Source: Comamonas composti DSM 21721 (GTDB lineage: Bacteria > Pseudomonadota > Gammaproteobacteria > Burkholderiales > Burkholderiaceae_C). Taken from it: DNA of 64,000 nucleotides. Each line of letters starts with the position of its first letter. Positions within the stretch are counted from its first letter, which is position 1. Positions 1 through 9,622 of this stretch are shown in pieces. A model generated the notes under the pieces. That model was not told the origin of the DNA and ran no database searches. It was given only the letters and a program-made list of their open reading frames with translations. Location of the stretch: assembly GCF_000429845.1 (NCBI RefSeq), contig NZ_AUCQ01000007.1, positions 186,001 to 250,000 of the forward strand. Direction: 5' to 3'. A program made the position numbers and the translations under genes.

Positions 1-303
1 ACCATGGGTGTGGCCGGGAAGTGGGAAAGCCTTTGTGCATCGCCGAGCTCCAGCCCTCTGGTATCCCGGCACACCAGGGCCAGCAAGCACCCCTGCAAGA
101 CTGGTGGCGGCAGATACAGCCGCGCATGCGGGGCGGACAAAGACAGGCGTGGTGCCCTGGCCTGGGCCTGGGGACAGGCCGATAAGAGATGAGAGGCAGC
201 GCTCATGGGCCGAGTGTAGAGGCCTGTGCGCAGCCTGGCAGCAAGCACTGCGGATGACGTTTTCGTTCAAGACCTGGGCTCGCACCAGGCCCAACATGAG
301 GCC
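1..303. other. No supportable gene at left edge
   Basis: Short open frames here have no recognisable domain and overlap one another. I see no RNA gene or repeat. The stretch probably holds the upstream region of the P450 gene. Confidence 0.4.
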
Positions 304-1731
304 ATGCAACACAACCCTCACCCCGGCGATGACGCAGAACGGCACTGCCCTTTTTCCGCCCATCCACCTTCGGCGATCACCGCCAATCCAACAGCGACCT
401 GGCCGCCTGGCCCGCCTTCGGGACTTACGGGCTGGGGCCTGCTCAGGCAGATGGAGCGCGATCTGCTGGGCACGCTGGCCGCATGGCAGCGGCTCTATGG
501 CGATATCTTTCATGTGCGCACCTGGCCCGAGCACCAGATCATGGTTCTGGATCCAGCCCTGGCCCGGGAGCTGCTTGCAAGCAGACATGAGGAGCTGATC
601 CGCTGGGAACACGGACTCAAGGTGCTTTCCCAGCTTCACGGCAGCAGCGTTCTGATCAGCGAAGGCCAGGCCTGGCGTGCCAAGCGCCAGGCCCTGCTGC
701 CGGCCTTTGCACCCAAGGCCGTTCAAGCCGGCCTGCCCGACCTGGTCGCCACCGCCGAAGCCGCACTCAAGAGCTGGCCTGCGCAAAGCGAGGACTGGCC
801 CATGGAGGAAGCGCTGACCACCTTGACCATGGACATCATCATGCGCCAGGTCTTTTCCCTGCCCATGGGCAGGCATGAGCAACAAGCCCGGCACAGCCTG
901 CGCACGCTGAGCCAGGCGGCCGACCGCGAGTTCTACCACCCGCTGCGCTGGCCCGATTACATGCCCTGGAAAAGATCCAAGCGCCAGGCCAAGGCCTGGC
1001 TGCATGGCTTCATAGACCACCAGGTCCAGACACGCCTGGGCCAGGAGGGCGGGCCCGAGGACCTGCTCGGCCGCCTGCTGGGCCTGCACCGCGAGCAACC
1101 ACAAGTCTGGAGCCTGCAAGCCGTGCGCGATGAATGCATGACGGCCTTCCTGGCCGGCCATGAAACCGTGGCCAGCACCCTGACCTGGTGGGCCTGGTGC
1201 ATGGCCGCTCATCCTGAGGCCCAGGAAGCTGCGGCCCAGGAAGTGCTGGATTCCCTGCAGCACAGCCCACCCATGGCCCAGGGCCTGGGCCAGTTGCGCC
1301 AGCTCGGTCTGGGCCTGCAGGAGACCATGCGGCTCTACCCCGCAGCCCCCGTGCTCATCAGCCGGCGCAACACCCGGCCGCTGAAGCTCGGGTCCTGGCA
1401 CTTTCCCGCACGCACCATGTTCATGGTTCCTCTAGGCCTGATACAGCGCGATGCACGCTGGTTTGCCGAGCCCGAGGCCTTCAGGCCCCAGCGCTTCGAA
1501 GAAGCGGTGGAACGCGGCAGCCATATGCCGTTCGGCACAGGCCCCCGCGTCTGCCTGGGTCAGCACCTGGCCAGCACGGAAATGAGCGTGATCGCAGCCA
1601 TGCTGCTGCAGCGCTTCAGGCTGCTCCCCCTGCCCGGGGCTCGGCCACCACGACCTCTGCTGCACATCACGCTGCGGCCCGCCACGGCCCTGCACCTGCG
1701 GCTTGAGCCGCGCCAGCCGAAGAGCTGCTGA
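304..1731 (+). CDS. Cytochrome P450
   Basis: A heme-thiolate monooxygenase of 475 residues, predicted soluble and dependent on separate redox partners. Three diagnostic motifs are in order: the I-helix oxygen-binding AGHET at about residues 283-288, the ExxR motif (ETMR, about 340-343), and the heme-binding FGTGPRVCLG with the ligand Cys near 417. I chose the ATG at 304 because GAGG precedes it by a few bases and the protein then begins with a normal P450 leader. An upstream in-frame start at 226 would add 26 unlikely residues. The next gene on the same strand is a sterol-desaturase-family membrane hydroxylase, so the pair may act on a lipid or hydrophobic substrate, but no ferredoxin partner is adjacent. 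The substrate cannot be told from sequence. Confidence 0.9.
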   Translation: MQHNPHPGDDAERHCPFSAHPPSAITANPTATWPPGPPSGLTGWGLLRQMERDLLGTLAAWQRLYGDIFHVRTWPEHQIMVLDPALARELLASRHEELIRWEHGLKVLSQLHGSSVLISEGQAWRAKRQALLPAFAPKAVQAGLPDLVATAEAALKSWPAQSEDWPMEEALTTLTMDIIMRQVFSLPMGRHEQQARHSLRTLSQAADREFYHPLRWPDYMPWKRSKRQAKAWLHGFIDHQVQTRLGQEGGPEDLLGRLLGLHREQPQVWSLQAVRDECMTAFLAGHETVASTLTWWAWCMAAHPEAQEAAAQEVLDSLQHSPPMAQGLGQLRQLGLGLQETMRLYPAAPVLISRRNTRPLKLGSWHFPARTMFMVPLGLIQRDARWFAEPEAFRPQRFEEAVERGSHMPFGTGPRVCLGQHLASTEMSVIAAMLLQRFRLLPLPGARPPRPLLHITLRPATALHLRLEPRQPKSC

Positions 1732-1834
1732 CCCGGGACGACCTGAGCCGGCTCCATGACCGGTGCACACGATCTCCATGCGGGCATGTTTGAATCCGGG
1801 TTTTGACGACTGTTTTGTACTTCCCGCTTCAAGC

Positions 1835-2930
1835 ATGGCCCGATTGACCGATTTGTGGAGCTCAGCCATCGACTGGCTAGCTGCCCATGGAGTAGCCCCT
1901 GTTGTGCACTGGCTGGATGTCGCCCCCCTGGTGGGCGACGTCCGGGAGATTGCCGAATCCGTGCTCATTGCAGCCTTGCAGTTGTTCCTGATTGCCTGCG
2001 TGATGCGGCCGCTGGAGCGGCCTGGTCCCGGCCGAGCGCTGGAGCGACCGGCGCCTGACGACGGTGGACCGCAATTACACGCTGCTCATGCTGCTGGGGT
2101 TGTTTCCGCTGTTCAGCTTCTTGGTGCTCATGCCCTTTGCCAGCCTGCTGGGCGGCGGCCCGGCATCGGGCGAGCCCTCCGGGCTGATCCGCTGGCTGCC
2201 CTGGTTTGCAGACCATCCGCTGGCCGCGTTTGTGGTGTATTACCTGGTCTACGACCTCTGCTATTACTGGATGCATCGCGCCCAGCACGTGATTCCCTGG
2301 TGGTGGGCCATGCACAGCATGCACCACAGCCAGCGCCAGATGAGCTGCTGGACCAACGACCGCAGCCACTACCTGGACGGCATGCTGCAGTCCTTCATCC
2401 TCGCGGGCGTGGGCCTGATCATGGGCGTAGAGCCTTCGGAATTTGCGCTGCTGGTGCTGCTCAGCGAGCTGGTGCAGAACTTCTCGCATGCCAACATCCG
2501 GCTCGACTTCGGCCGCCTGGGCTGGCTGGGGCGCGTGGGCCAGCGCCTGCTGGTCGGCCCCCTGTTTCACCGCCACCATCACATGCTGCGCGACCCCGAG
2601 CGCCCCGCGCGCCACAACTGCAATTTCGGCCAGGTCCTGCCCTGGTGGGACATGCTGTTCGGCACCGCGCTCTACACCGACGAGCCCGTGCGCCCTACGG
2701 GCGTGAGCGACCCCGAGGTCGATGCCGACAACGAGCGCGGTCTGATTGCCATGCAGTGGTTCACGCTCAGGCGCTTCTGGGGCGCGGTGAGCTGCAAGGC
2801 CGGCTGGCGGCTGGGTGACGTATCCTTTGGCCCCGGCTACAGACCCATCCACGACGAGCTGCCCCGCCTGCACACCCCAGACCAGGAAGTGCCCCAGCCG
2901 GACTCGACAGCCAGGCAGTCACGCAGTTGA
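1835..2930 (+). pseudogene. Sterol desaturase / fatty acid hydroxylase family gene, interrupted by a frameshift
   Basis: A membrane di-iron hydroxylase of the ERG3/sterol desaturase superfamily, split between two frames. The N-terminal part (from the ATG at 1835) is read in one frame to about 2020, and the remainder in another frame to 2930. Removing one C of the CC at 2021-2022 joins them into about 364 residues. The join then aligns with the intact paralogue at 57653-58633 through the region ending in DRR. The His clusters are present: HRAQH, HSMHHS and HRHHH. Either a true frameshift mutation or a sequencing error explains it. If it is real, translation could only yield a C-terminal piece from an internal GTG near 2064. 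The start at 1835 has no clear Shine-Dalgarno sequence. Confidence 0.8.
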
Positions 2931-2989
2931 TGGCAAGAGGCGCAGTGCAGGCCGCCGCAAGCCTGCCCGCATGCAACGGCTCTTCAGTT

Positions 2990-4198
2990 TCAGGCGCGCT
3001 CATACATATAGCGCCGTGACCAGGGGATCTGGCTGGCACTGCGCCCGGCCTTGCGGCACAGCACCTGGAAGATGGAGATCTCGTCGCTCTCAAACGCATG
3101 CGCGCAGCCTGCGAGGTAAATGCGCCAGATGCGGTATTTCTCCTCCTCCACCAGATTCCTTATCTGCTGGTCGTGGGCCTCGAAGTTCTCCACCCACAAG
3201 GCCAGCGTGCGCGCATAGTGACGCCGCAGACTCTCCACATCCAGCGCCTCCAGCCCGCCTTGCTGCATGGCCTGCAAGGCCAGGCTGATGTGCGGCAGCT
3301 CACCCTGGGGAAACACATAGCGGTCTATGAAGCGCCCGCCGCCCAGGGCAGTCTCCCCGCCGCTGGCATCGGTGGAGGTGATGCCATGGTTGAGCACCAG
3401 GCCTTCGTCGCTCAGCAACTCGTTGATGCGGGAGAAATAGCGGGGCAGTTGCTTGCGGCCCACATGCTCGAACATGCCGACGCTGGTGATGCGGTCAAAG
3501 CGCCCCTGCACCTCGCGATAGTCCTGGAGGCGGATCTCCACACGATCCTCAAGACCTGCGGCCCTGACTCGCTCGGTCGCCAGATCGAACTGGTTCTGCG
3601 ACAGCGTGACTCCCAGGCAGTGGGCACCGAACTTCTGGGCGGCACGCAGCACCAGCGCCCCCCATCCACAGCCGATGTCCAACAGGCGCTGACCGGGCTG
3701 CAGCCGGACCTTGGTGAGTATGTGGTCTATCTTCTTGATCTGGGCACTGGCCAGATCCTCATCGCCGTTTTCGAAATAGGCGCAGGAGTACACCATGGCC
3801 GGGTCCAGCCACTGCTGATAAAACGCGTTGGAGACGTCGTAGTGGTACTGGATGGCCTTCTTGTCCGACGCCTGGCTGTGCCTGAAATGGCGCACCAGGC
3901 GCTCCATGGGGCTCTGGCCCGCCGCCTTGCGCGCCAGCGCATAGCCCATGTCCACGATGTCCGTGAGCCGCCCCTCGATATCGAGCAGGCCCTTGACATA
4001 GGCCTCGCCCAAGCGATCCAGACTCGGGGAGAGCAAAAAGGGCAGGGCCGAAGCTGCGCGCGCCTTCAACGTGACCCTGGGTGAGGCAAAGTGGCCCAGG
4101 TCCAGTTGCTGCCCGTTCCACAGCACGAGCCGCAGCGGGAGATCGAGCTTGGCTCTCACCTCGCCAGCCCATTGCTTGAGCCTTTGTTCCCCTAACAT
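2990..4198 (-). CDS. Cyclopropane-fatty-acyl-phospholipid synthase family methyltransferase
   Basis: An S-adenosylmethionine-dependent enzyme that would methylenate unsaturated acyl chains of membrane phospholipids. It has 402 residues, close to the family length. An N-terminal lipid-binding region is followed by a Rossmann methyltransferase domain with motif I LDIGCGWG near residue 172 and the family-typical VTLSQNQ and MFEHVG segments. The ATG at 4198 is supported by AAGGAGG seven bases upstream, so the longer frame starting at 4225 is not preferred. It is convergent with the desaturase-family gene. The protein could belong to a sibling family modifying other lipids, but CFA synthase is the best reading. 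Confidence 0.9.
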   Translation of the reverse strand: MLGEQRLKQWAGEVRAKLDLPLRLVLWNGQQLDLGHFASPRVTLKARAASALPFLLSPSLDRLGEAYVKGLLDIEGRLTDIVDMGYALARKAAGQSPMERLVRHFRHSQASDKKAIQYHYDVSNAFYQQWLDPAMVYSCAYFENGDEDLASAQIKKIDHILTKVRLQPGQRLLDIGCGWGALVLRAAQKFGAHCLGVTLSQNQFDLATERVRAAGLEDRVEIRLQDYREVQGRFDRITSVGMFEHVGRKQLPRYFSRINELLSDEGLVLNHGITSTDASGGETALGGGRFIDRYVFPQGELPHISLALQAMQQGGLEALDVESLRRHYARTLALWVENFEAHDQQIRNLVEEEKYRIWRIYLAGCAHAFESDEISIFQVLCRKAGRSASQIPWSRRYMYERA

Positions 4199-4299
4199 GA
4201 CAAGTCCTCCTTGAATTCCGGGCATGCCCGTAAAGCCTTGCTGGTTCTGTCTGCTGCACTTGCCGATGACGGCTCAGCCTTCTCCAATTCCCAATCGTT

Positions 4300-5799
4300 T
4301 CATGACAGCCCCATGTCCGGACCACGGCCCTGGGACTCGAGCAGACTCGCCACTCTGAGCTGGTTGTTCTCATGGGCTTGCTGCATGTCACCGAGCTCCT
4401 GGCGCAGGCCCGGGTCTTCGACCATGACCAGCAGCTCGCACAGCTTGCGGATCACCCAGTTCTGCCCATGGTTCAACAAGGCCAGGCGCTTGTGCAGGTC
4501 GGGAACGGCCATGGCCTGTTCATAGAAAGCACCGGTGCGCATGCCAGGCTGGCCTTTCAGCCTGCGTATGGCCTGCATGAGCATGGCGCACCAGCGTACG
4601 GCGTCGCGATGCATGGCATCCAGCACCTTGCGCAGCACCGGGTCGGAAGACTCGGCCAGGCTGCGCAAGGCCACGCGCGCACCCGCGCGCTCGGCCGCCA
4701 GCAGTTCATCGAGCCGCACGATCAGCGAAGCATTCCTGTCACGCTCCACATCGGCGGCATAGCAGACCGGGGAAGACAGCTCCATCTCGTCCTCATGAAT
4801 CAAACGCCAATGGGCGACGGCCTCGCCCAGAATGCGCTGCAGGCAGCGCCCCGCGGGCTCCAGCTGGTTGATACGGCCTACGCCCTGCCCCGCATACAAG
4901 GCCATGGCCTCGAAATCGCCCGTCGTGGAGCGCAGCGGCGAATCCGTGCCGAACAAATACACGGGGCGACCAGACTCCTCACCAATCACCTGCAGTCTGG
5001 ATGCTCGCGAATCGCCGCGCTCGCCCCGGGTCACGCTACTGGCCAGAACACGCACCCGCGCATGCGACGGCCAGTTCAGATGGAAGTCTTCGCTGAGCAC
5101 GGCGTCCTCCGCACGGGCCTGTACCAGGCGCTGCTTGTAATAGTCATGCGCATAGGATTCTTGCGTGGCCACGAACACCGTTCCCAGCACGGCGGCCTGC
5201 GCCCCCTGATCCAGCACCCTGGCCACATCGCGGCCATCGACCAACCCGCCTGCCGCTGCCACGGGGACATGAGCCACGGCCAGCACTTCGGGCAGCAACT
5301 GGCGCAAAGGCTTTTGTCCACGCACATGGCCGCCGGCCTCCACTCCCTGGGCAATCAGCAGTTGGGCCCCGGCCTCCTGGGCCAGCAAGGCCTCGACTGC
5401 CGAGCCCACCTGGTGCACCACCACAATGCCCGCAGCCCTGAGCCTGGCAACAACCTCCTGATCCACGTCCCAGAACAGGCCGACCACGGGCACGGCCAGC
5501 TCCACGCACAAGGCCAGTTGCTCGCGCAGCAGCCGGGCCGGGGTCGCAGCCGGCACCAGGCTGACGCCGAACAAGGCTCTGGTCCTGCTGCGTACCAGCT
5601 CGAGCTCGGCGCGTATCAGCGCCGGAGATTCACGCGCCATGCCCAAAAAGCCGAACCCCCCGGCCTCGCTCACGGCCACCACGAGATCCGATCGCGAAAT
5701 ACCTCCCATGCCGGCCAGCATCAAGGGATGGCGGCAGCCTAGCAAGTCGCATAACGGGGTATGCAAGGCGGAATCTGTAGCTAGTGCCCGGCTCGGCAT
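4300..5799 (-). CDS. Nitronate monooxygenase fused to a C-terminal DUF6306-like domain
   Basis: The first 335 or so residues are an FMN-dependent nitronate monooxygenase/2-nitropropane dioxygenase TIM barrel: an N-terminal PLMLAGMGGIS segment, then AGGHVRG and AAGGLVDGRDV phosphate-binding segments. This family oxidises alkyl nitronates such as propionate 3-nitronate. The last 130 residues (from about 365) form an all-helical domain with ERAGARVAL, RWCAML and LLNHGQNWVIRKL segments, which I recognise as DUF6306-like and which is often free-standing. Total length is 499 residues, against about 330 for a plain enzyme. AAGGAG lies seven bases before the ATG. The role of the C-terminal domain is unknown. 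Confidence 0.85.
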   Translation of the reverse strand: MPSRALATDSALHTPLCDLLGCRHPLMLAGMGGISRSDLVVAVSEAGGFGFLGMARESPALIRAELELVRSRTRALFGVSLVPAATPARLLREQLALCVELAVPVVGLFWDVDQEVVARLRAAGIVVVHQVGSAVEALLAQEAGAQLLIAQGVEAGGHVRGQKPLRQLLPEVLAVAHVPVAAAGGLVDGRDVARVLDQGAQAAVLGTVFVATQESYAHDYYKQRLVQARAEDAVLSEDFHLNWPSHARVRVLASSVTRGERGDSRASRLQVIGEESGRPVYLFGTDSPLRSTTGDFEAMALYAGQGVGRINQLEPAGRCLQRILGEAVAHWRLIHEDEMELSSPVCYAADVERDRNASLIVRLDELLAAERAGARVALRSLAESSDPVLRKVLDAMHRDAVRWCAMLMQAIRRLKGQPGMRTGAFYEQAMAVPDLHKRLALLNHGQNWVIRKLCELLVMVEDPGLRQELGDMQQAHENNQLRVASLLESQGRGPDMGLS

Positions 5800-6599
5800 A
5801 TCTGGACTCCTTGGGAATCACACAATGATGCGCATCCCCCAGGATTAATGCAAACAGAACCCATTTATTCCCGGATTTTCATTGGCAGTGCAGCACGTCC
5901 AATACAAGACCGCTGAAGCATTCAAAGCATCCAGCCCTGCTGTACCCGGCCCCCATCAAGGCATGCAAGCGGTTGGGCGGCACCCTTCACGCGCGACATG
6001 CGCTGGCGCGCAAGACCGCAGGCAAGCATCAAGGCTGTCAAGAATGGATTTCCTCGGCAGGCCAACTCAAGAATGCTGCCGGCAGATACCGAGGAGTCAC
6101 TGAGCGCCAGCGGGCGCATGCATGCGTTCTCCTGAGTTTCACACGGCCATGAATGCCCCGCAATTGGGCAGGTAATCACTGCGCACGGGATGGGGCAGGG
6201 ATTCGTCCATGCATTGGTTCAGGAAAGGGTGAAGTATGGATTCGGCATCAAACCGGTGCATGGGTTCAATCCATTTTGAATTCTGGCTCTTGAATAAATG
6301 TTTTCTATTAAAAGATTGGAATTGATCGCATTAATTCAAGGAAACAAAAAATTTCCATGTTACCGAGACAAGCTCTTTCGAGAGGTATCTCTAGAAGAGA
6401 CTTCTTCCGGAGCACCTGAAGTTTTATAACATTTTTTTTCGAAGGTTAATTATTTTTTTTATAGATTTATCCGAACACATAAGACATATCCGTATCCATT
6501 TTTTCCATGAGTCTGGATCGGCATATAAAGCAGCGCCATTCATGAAGCGGATTTCATGAATGGCATTTATCTCAATCCCTTTGTGGGAGGTGCCTGATC
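5800..6599. other. Long non-coding stretch, AT-rich in its right half
   Basis: No open frame here shows a credible domain. From about 6240 the base composition becomes strongly AT-rich, with runs of A and T around 6340-6470, in contrast to the GC-rich surroundings. This part is probably the promoter region of the fimbrial gene. A perfect inverted repeat near its right end is listed separately. Confidence 0.5.
6535..6564. repeat. Perfect 12-bp inverted repeat before the pilin gene
   Basis: GCCATTCATGAA (6535-6546) and its exact complement TTCATGAATGGC (6553-6564) flank a 6-base spacer, 36 bases upstream of the fimbrial start codon. It could be a regulator-binding site or an mRNA leader hairpin. 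It is not followed by a T-run, so a terminator is unlikely. Confidence 0.75.
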
Positions 6600-7139
6600 A
6601 TGAAACCATCCATCATTTCCATTCTGACCTTTGCAAGTCTGGCCAGCATCTCGCAACTGACGCTGGCGGCTGGCGGCATGATCTCGTTCGCGGGCTCGGT
6701 CACAGGTCAAACCTGCACCATCAATGGCAATGGCAGCGGCTCCAAGGATTTCACCGTCTCCCTGCCCACCGTGCTCACGACCCAGCTTGCAGCTGCGGGC
6801 AATACGGCTGGCCAGATGCCGTTCAGCATCGACCTGACGGATTGCATGCCAAGCGCCGGCAAGGTCCATGCGTTCTTCGAGCCCGGGCCAACGGTCTCAT
6901 TGGCCAGTGGCCGTCTGATGGTCAGCGGTGGCGCTGGCAATGTGGAGATAGGCCTGCTCAACAGCGACCGATCCGTGATCAGAATCGGCGCCCAGGAAGC
7001 TGCGCAGAATGCCAAGCCCGTGGCCATCGACGCCAAGGGGCGCGCCAACCTGCCGTTCTATGCGCAATATGTGGCCACGGGCCGCGCGACCTCGGGCACG
7101 GCCAATTCCAGTGTTCTCTATACCCTCGTCTATCAATGA
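6600..7139 (+). CDS. Type 1 fimbrial (FimA-like) major subunit, orphan
   Basis: A secreted chaperone-usher pilin of 179 residues. There is a Sec signal peptide of about 24 residues ending LTLAA. The mature domain has the conserved Cys pair (C39 and C82) and ends in alternating hydrophobic residues with a penultimate-region Tyr (SVLYTLVYQ), typical of the strand donated to the chaperone and the next subunit. GGGAGG precedes the ATG. No chaperone, usher or adhesin gene lies nearby, so assembly would need genes elsewhere, or the gene is a relic. The surrounding AT-rich DNA suggests acquisition by transfer. Confidence 0.8.
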   Translation: MKPSIISILTFASLASISQLTLAAGGMISFAGSVTGQTCTINGNGSGSKDFTVSLPTVLTTQLAAAGNTAGQMPFSIDLTDCMPSAGKVHAFFEPGPTVSLASGRLMVSGGAGNVEIGLLNSDRSVIRIGAQEAAQNAKPVAIDAKGRANLPFYAQYVATGRATSGTANSSVLYTLVYQ

Positions 7140-7795
7140 GCTGACCGCCACGCTCAGCACCAGGGGCTCAAATGCCCCTTTTTCTCGCCCATGGCTGGCT
7201 GCCATTCATGCAAAAGCTCGAATGGGGCATTGACCATCAAAAAGGCAGTGCACACCAATTTGCATCACTGCCAGTCTTTCTACGCGTCAATTGGGGAATA
7301 ATGATTTTTATCGGGATATTTCAACAATGGAAATCCCAGATATTCATTTTTCATTCATTCCCCATTAATTACCCACTCATATCCACGCCAAAAATGGAAA
7401 TTGCTTTTTGATGCATGTCAAAGAAGCGTTCTTTGCAATGAAAATTCCCTCTTCGCCAGGGTTCAGATGAAATAATCTTGACTCCAGGCTGAAGGCCCGG
7501 ATCCGCACTGCCCGTGGACAACATGAATCTCTCCAAAGCTCGGCCATGCACTTCCTCGGATCGACTTGATTGTCGTGTTCACAATATTTTCAGCCGCTGT
7601 TTTGCAGGATATATCCTACGCACGCATCATCCTCTGGACTCTTTCCTCTATGGCGGCCATGAAGATATTCAATCGCAAGCAGCTTGTTCAAAAAATCCAA
7701 TACACCAATAATAAAAGCAATTACAAAAAGTTATTGATTGAAAAATTAGAAGCCTCTACCAGCCTCCCCTCACCGCTGTCTAACCAGGAGACCCC
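7140..7795. other. AT-rich intergenic region before katA
   Basis: About 650 bases without a supportable gene. A 77-codon open frame ending at 7799 overlaps the katA start and has no recognisable domain. The region presumably contains the katA promoter. I could not identify a convincing OxyR site. Confidence 0.4.
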
Positions 7796-9247
7796 ATGAC
7801 ACACAAGCTCACCACCGCTGCCGGCGCACCGGTCGCCAACAACCAGGATTCACTGACGGCCGGCCCTCGCGGTCCCATGCTGCTGCAGGATCTGTGGCAT
7901 CTGGAAAAGCTCGCGCACTTTCACCGTGAAGTCATCCCCGAGCGCCGCATGCACGCCAAGGGCTCGGGCGCCTACGGGCAGTTCACCGTCACGGGCGACA
8001 TCACCCGCTATACGCGCGCCAAGCTGTTTTCCGAGATCGGCAAGAAGACCGAGGTTTTTGCGCGCTTCTCCACCGTGGCCGGCGAGCGCGGCGCGGCCGA
8101 TGCCGAGCGCGACATCCGCGGCTTTGCGGTCAAGCTCTATACCGAGGAAGGCAACTGGGACCTGGTGGGCAACAACACGCCGGTGTTCTTCTTTCGCGAT
8201 CCGCTCAAGTTCCCCGACCTCAACAAGGCCGTCAAGCGCGACCCCTATACCAATCTGCGCTCGCCCGAGAACAACTGGGATTTCTGGACCGGCCTGCCCG
8301 AGGCCCTGCACCAGGTGACCATCGTCATGAGCGACCGTGGCATCCCCACGGGCTACCGCCACATGCACGGCTTTGGCTCGCACACCTACAGCCTGATCAA
8401 CCACCAGGGCGAGCGCCACTATGTGAAGTTCCACTGGGTCTGCCAGCAGGGCATCAAGAACTTCAGCGACTCGGAAGCCGCAGCCGTGGTCGCCCATGAC
8501 CGCGAAAGCAGCCAGCGCGATCTGCTCGAGGCAATCGAGCGCGGCGACTTTCCCAAGTGGAAGCTGTGCGTGCAGATCATGACCGAGGAGCAGGCCAAGA
8601 CCTATCGCTTCCACCCGTTCGATCTGACCAAGGTCTGGAGCAAGAAGGACTTCCCGCTGATCGAGGTCGGCGTCATGGAGCTCAACCGCAACCCCGACAA
8701 CTACTATGCCGAGGTCGAGCAGGTCTCGTTCGCGCCCTCCAACTTCGTGCCCGGCATCGGCCCCTCGCCCGACCGCATGCTGCAGTCGCGCCTGTTCTCC
8801 TACACCGACGCTGCCCGCTACCGCCTGGGCGTGAACCACCACCAGATCCCGGTGAACGCGCCGCGCTGCCCCGTGCATCACTACCACCGCGATGGCGCAA
8901 TGCGCGTGGACGGCAACTTCGGCCGCACGATTGCCTATGAGCCCAATACCAAGGGCGAGTGGCAGGAGCAGCCCGAGTTCGCCGAGCCCGTGGAAAAGCT
9001 CTACGGCGATGCCAACCGCTGGAATTACCGCGAGGACGATGCCGACTACTTCACCCAGCCTGGCGATCTGTTCCGCCTGATGACGCCCGAGAAGCAGCAA
9101 CTGCTGTTCGAGAACACGGCGCGCAACATCGCTGGCGTCTCCGAGCACATCGTGCAAAAGCACATCGAGCACTGCACCAAGGCCGACCCGGCCTACGGCA
9201 AGGGCGTGGCCGATGCCATCGCACGCCAGAAAGCCGGCAAGCTCTGA
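7796..9247 (+). CDS. katA: Catalase (monofunctional heme catalase, clade 3)
   Basis: Converts hydrogen peroxide to water and oxygen in the cytoplasm. The 483-residue length fits small-subunit catalases. The catalytic His53 lies in [10 protein letters not shown], the active-site Asn in [12 protein letters not shown], and the proximal heme-ligand Tyr near 336 in [19 protein letters not shown] lies just before the ATG. The gene stands alone, with no adjacent ankyrin-type partner. Its stop codon overlaps the first unit of a 15-bp tandem repeat, and a palindromic repeat that can act as a terminator follows. Confidence 0.97.
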   Translation: MTHKLTTAAGAPVANNQDSLTAGPRGPMLLQDLWHLEKLAHFHREVIPERRMHAKGSGAYGQFTVTGDITRYTRAKLFSEIGKKTEVFARFSTVAGERGAADAERDIRGFAVKLYTEEGNWDLVGNNTPVFFFRDPLKFPDLNKAVKRDPYTNLRSPENNWDFWTGLPEALHQVTIVMSDRGIPTGYRHMHGFGSHTYSLINHQGERHYVKFHWVCQQGIKNFSDSEAAAVVAHDRESSQRDLLEAIERGDFPKWKLCVQIMTEEQAKTYRFHPFDLTKVWSKKDFPLIEVGVMELNRNPDNYYAEVEQVSFAPSNFVPGIGPSPDRMLQSRLFSYTDAARYRLGVNHHQIPVNAPRCPVHHYHRDGAMRVDGNFGRTIAYEPNTKGEWQEQPEFAEPVEKLYGDANRWNYREDDADYFTQPGDLFRLMTPEKQQLLFENTARNIAGVSEHIVQKHIEHCTKADPAYGKGVADAIARQKAGKL

Positions 9248-9290
9248 TAGAGAGCAATTAGATAGAGAGCAATTAGATAGAGAGCAATTA
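9246..9290. repeat. Three perfect tandem copies of a 15-bp unit
   Basis: The unit GATAGAGAGCAATTA occurs three times without mismatch at 9246-9260, 9261-9275 and 9276-9290, beginning inside the katA stop codon. It is followed within six bases by the palindromic repeat element. Confidence 0.95.
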
Positions 9291-9380
9291 AAGTGAGCTG
9301 CCAGCGCTTGCTGCTATTGGATTTCAGGCATGAAGACACCTGAAATCCATGTGTACCAAGCGCTGGCAGCTTCTTTTTTG
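9290..9380. repeat. Long-form dispersed palindromic repeat (copy A), likely katA terminator
   Basis: Nested palindrome. The outer arms AGCTGCCAGCGCTTG (9296-9310) and CAAGCGCTGGCAGCT (9357-9371) are perfect complements. The inner arms GGATTTCAGG (9319-9328) and CCTGAAATCC (9339-9348) are also perfect. A T-rich tail (9372-9379) follows, so the transcript should terminate here. Related copies lie at 34508-34600 and 60775-60870. Confidence 0.85.
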
Positions 9381-9542
9381 ATATTTCCTGCGCTCTTGCC
9401 ATCCTGCCCCTGCAACCGCAGGCCCAGGACATGAAGGTCTTGCTTTCGCCCAAGCCCGTGCAGAGACATTAAACTGCTGCCCTTGCGTGATTTGCGCGAT
9501 GGCTGGCCGTGCCGGCCATCATGGCTTTACGACGTTTTGAGC

Positions 9543-9570
9543 AACCGCTTTCACAGGCGGTTTTTTGTTT
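9543..9570 (+). terminator. Terminator-like hairpin in the lysP leader (possible attenuator)
   Basis: AACCGC (9543-9548) pairs with GCGGTT (9557-9562), followed by a T-run to 9570, about 50 bases before the permease start codon. A terminator between a gene and its upstream DNA, with no preceding gene on this strand except the already terminated katA, suggests either premature termination control or a short RNA. Confidence 0.5.
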
Positions 9571-9622
9571 TGACCCATGCCTTCGAGGCTGCTCAAGACC
9601 CCCAGACCAACAACGGATTTCC

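Noticed and set aside
1763-2818. A 351-codon frame across the first sterol desaturase
   Set aside because: Only its N-terminal portion is real; the part after about 2020 is an out-of-frame reading with Pro/Arg/Ala-rich shadow composition.
5922-6179. 85-codon minus-strand frame in the 5.8-6.6 kb gap
   Set aside because: No start signals, no recognisable domain; an overlapping plus-strand frame is equally open.
7566-7799. 77-codon frame before katA
   Set aside because: Overlaps the katA start codon, has no ribosome binding site and no domain; composition follows AT-rich DNA.
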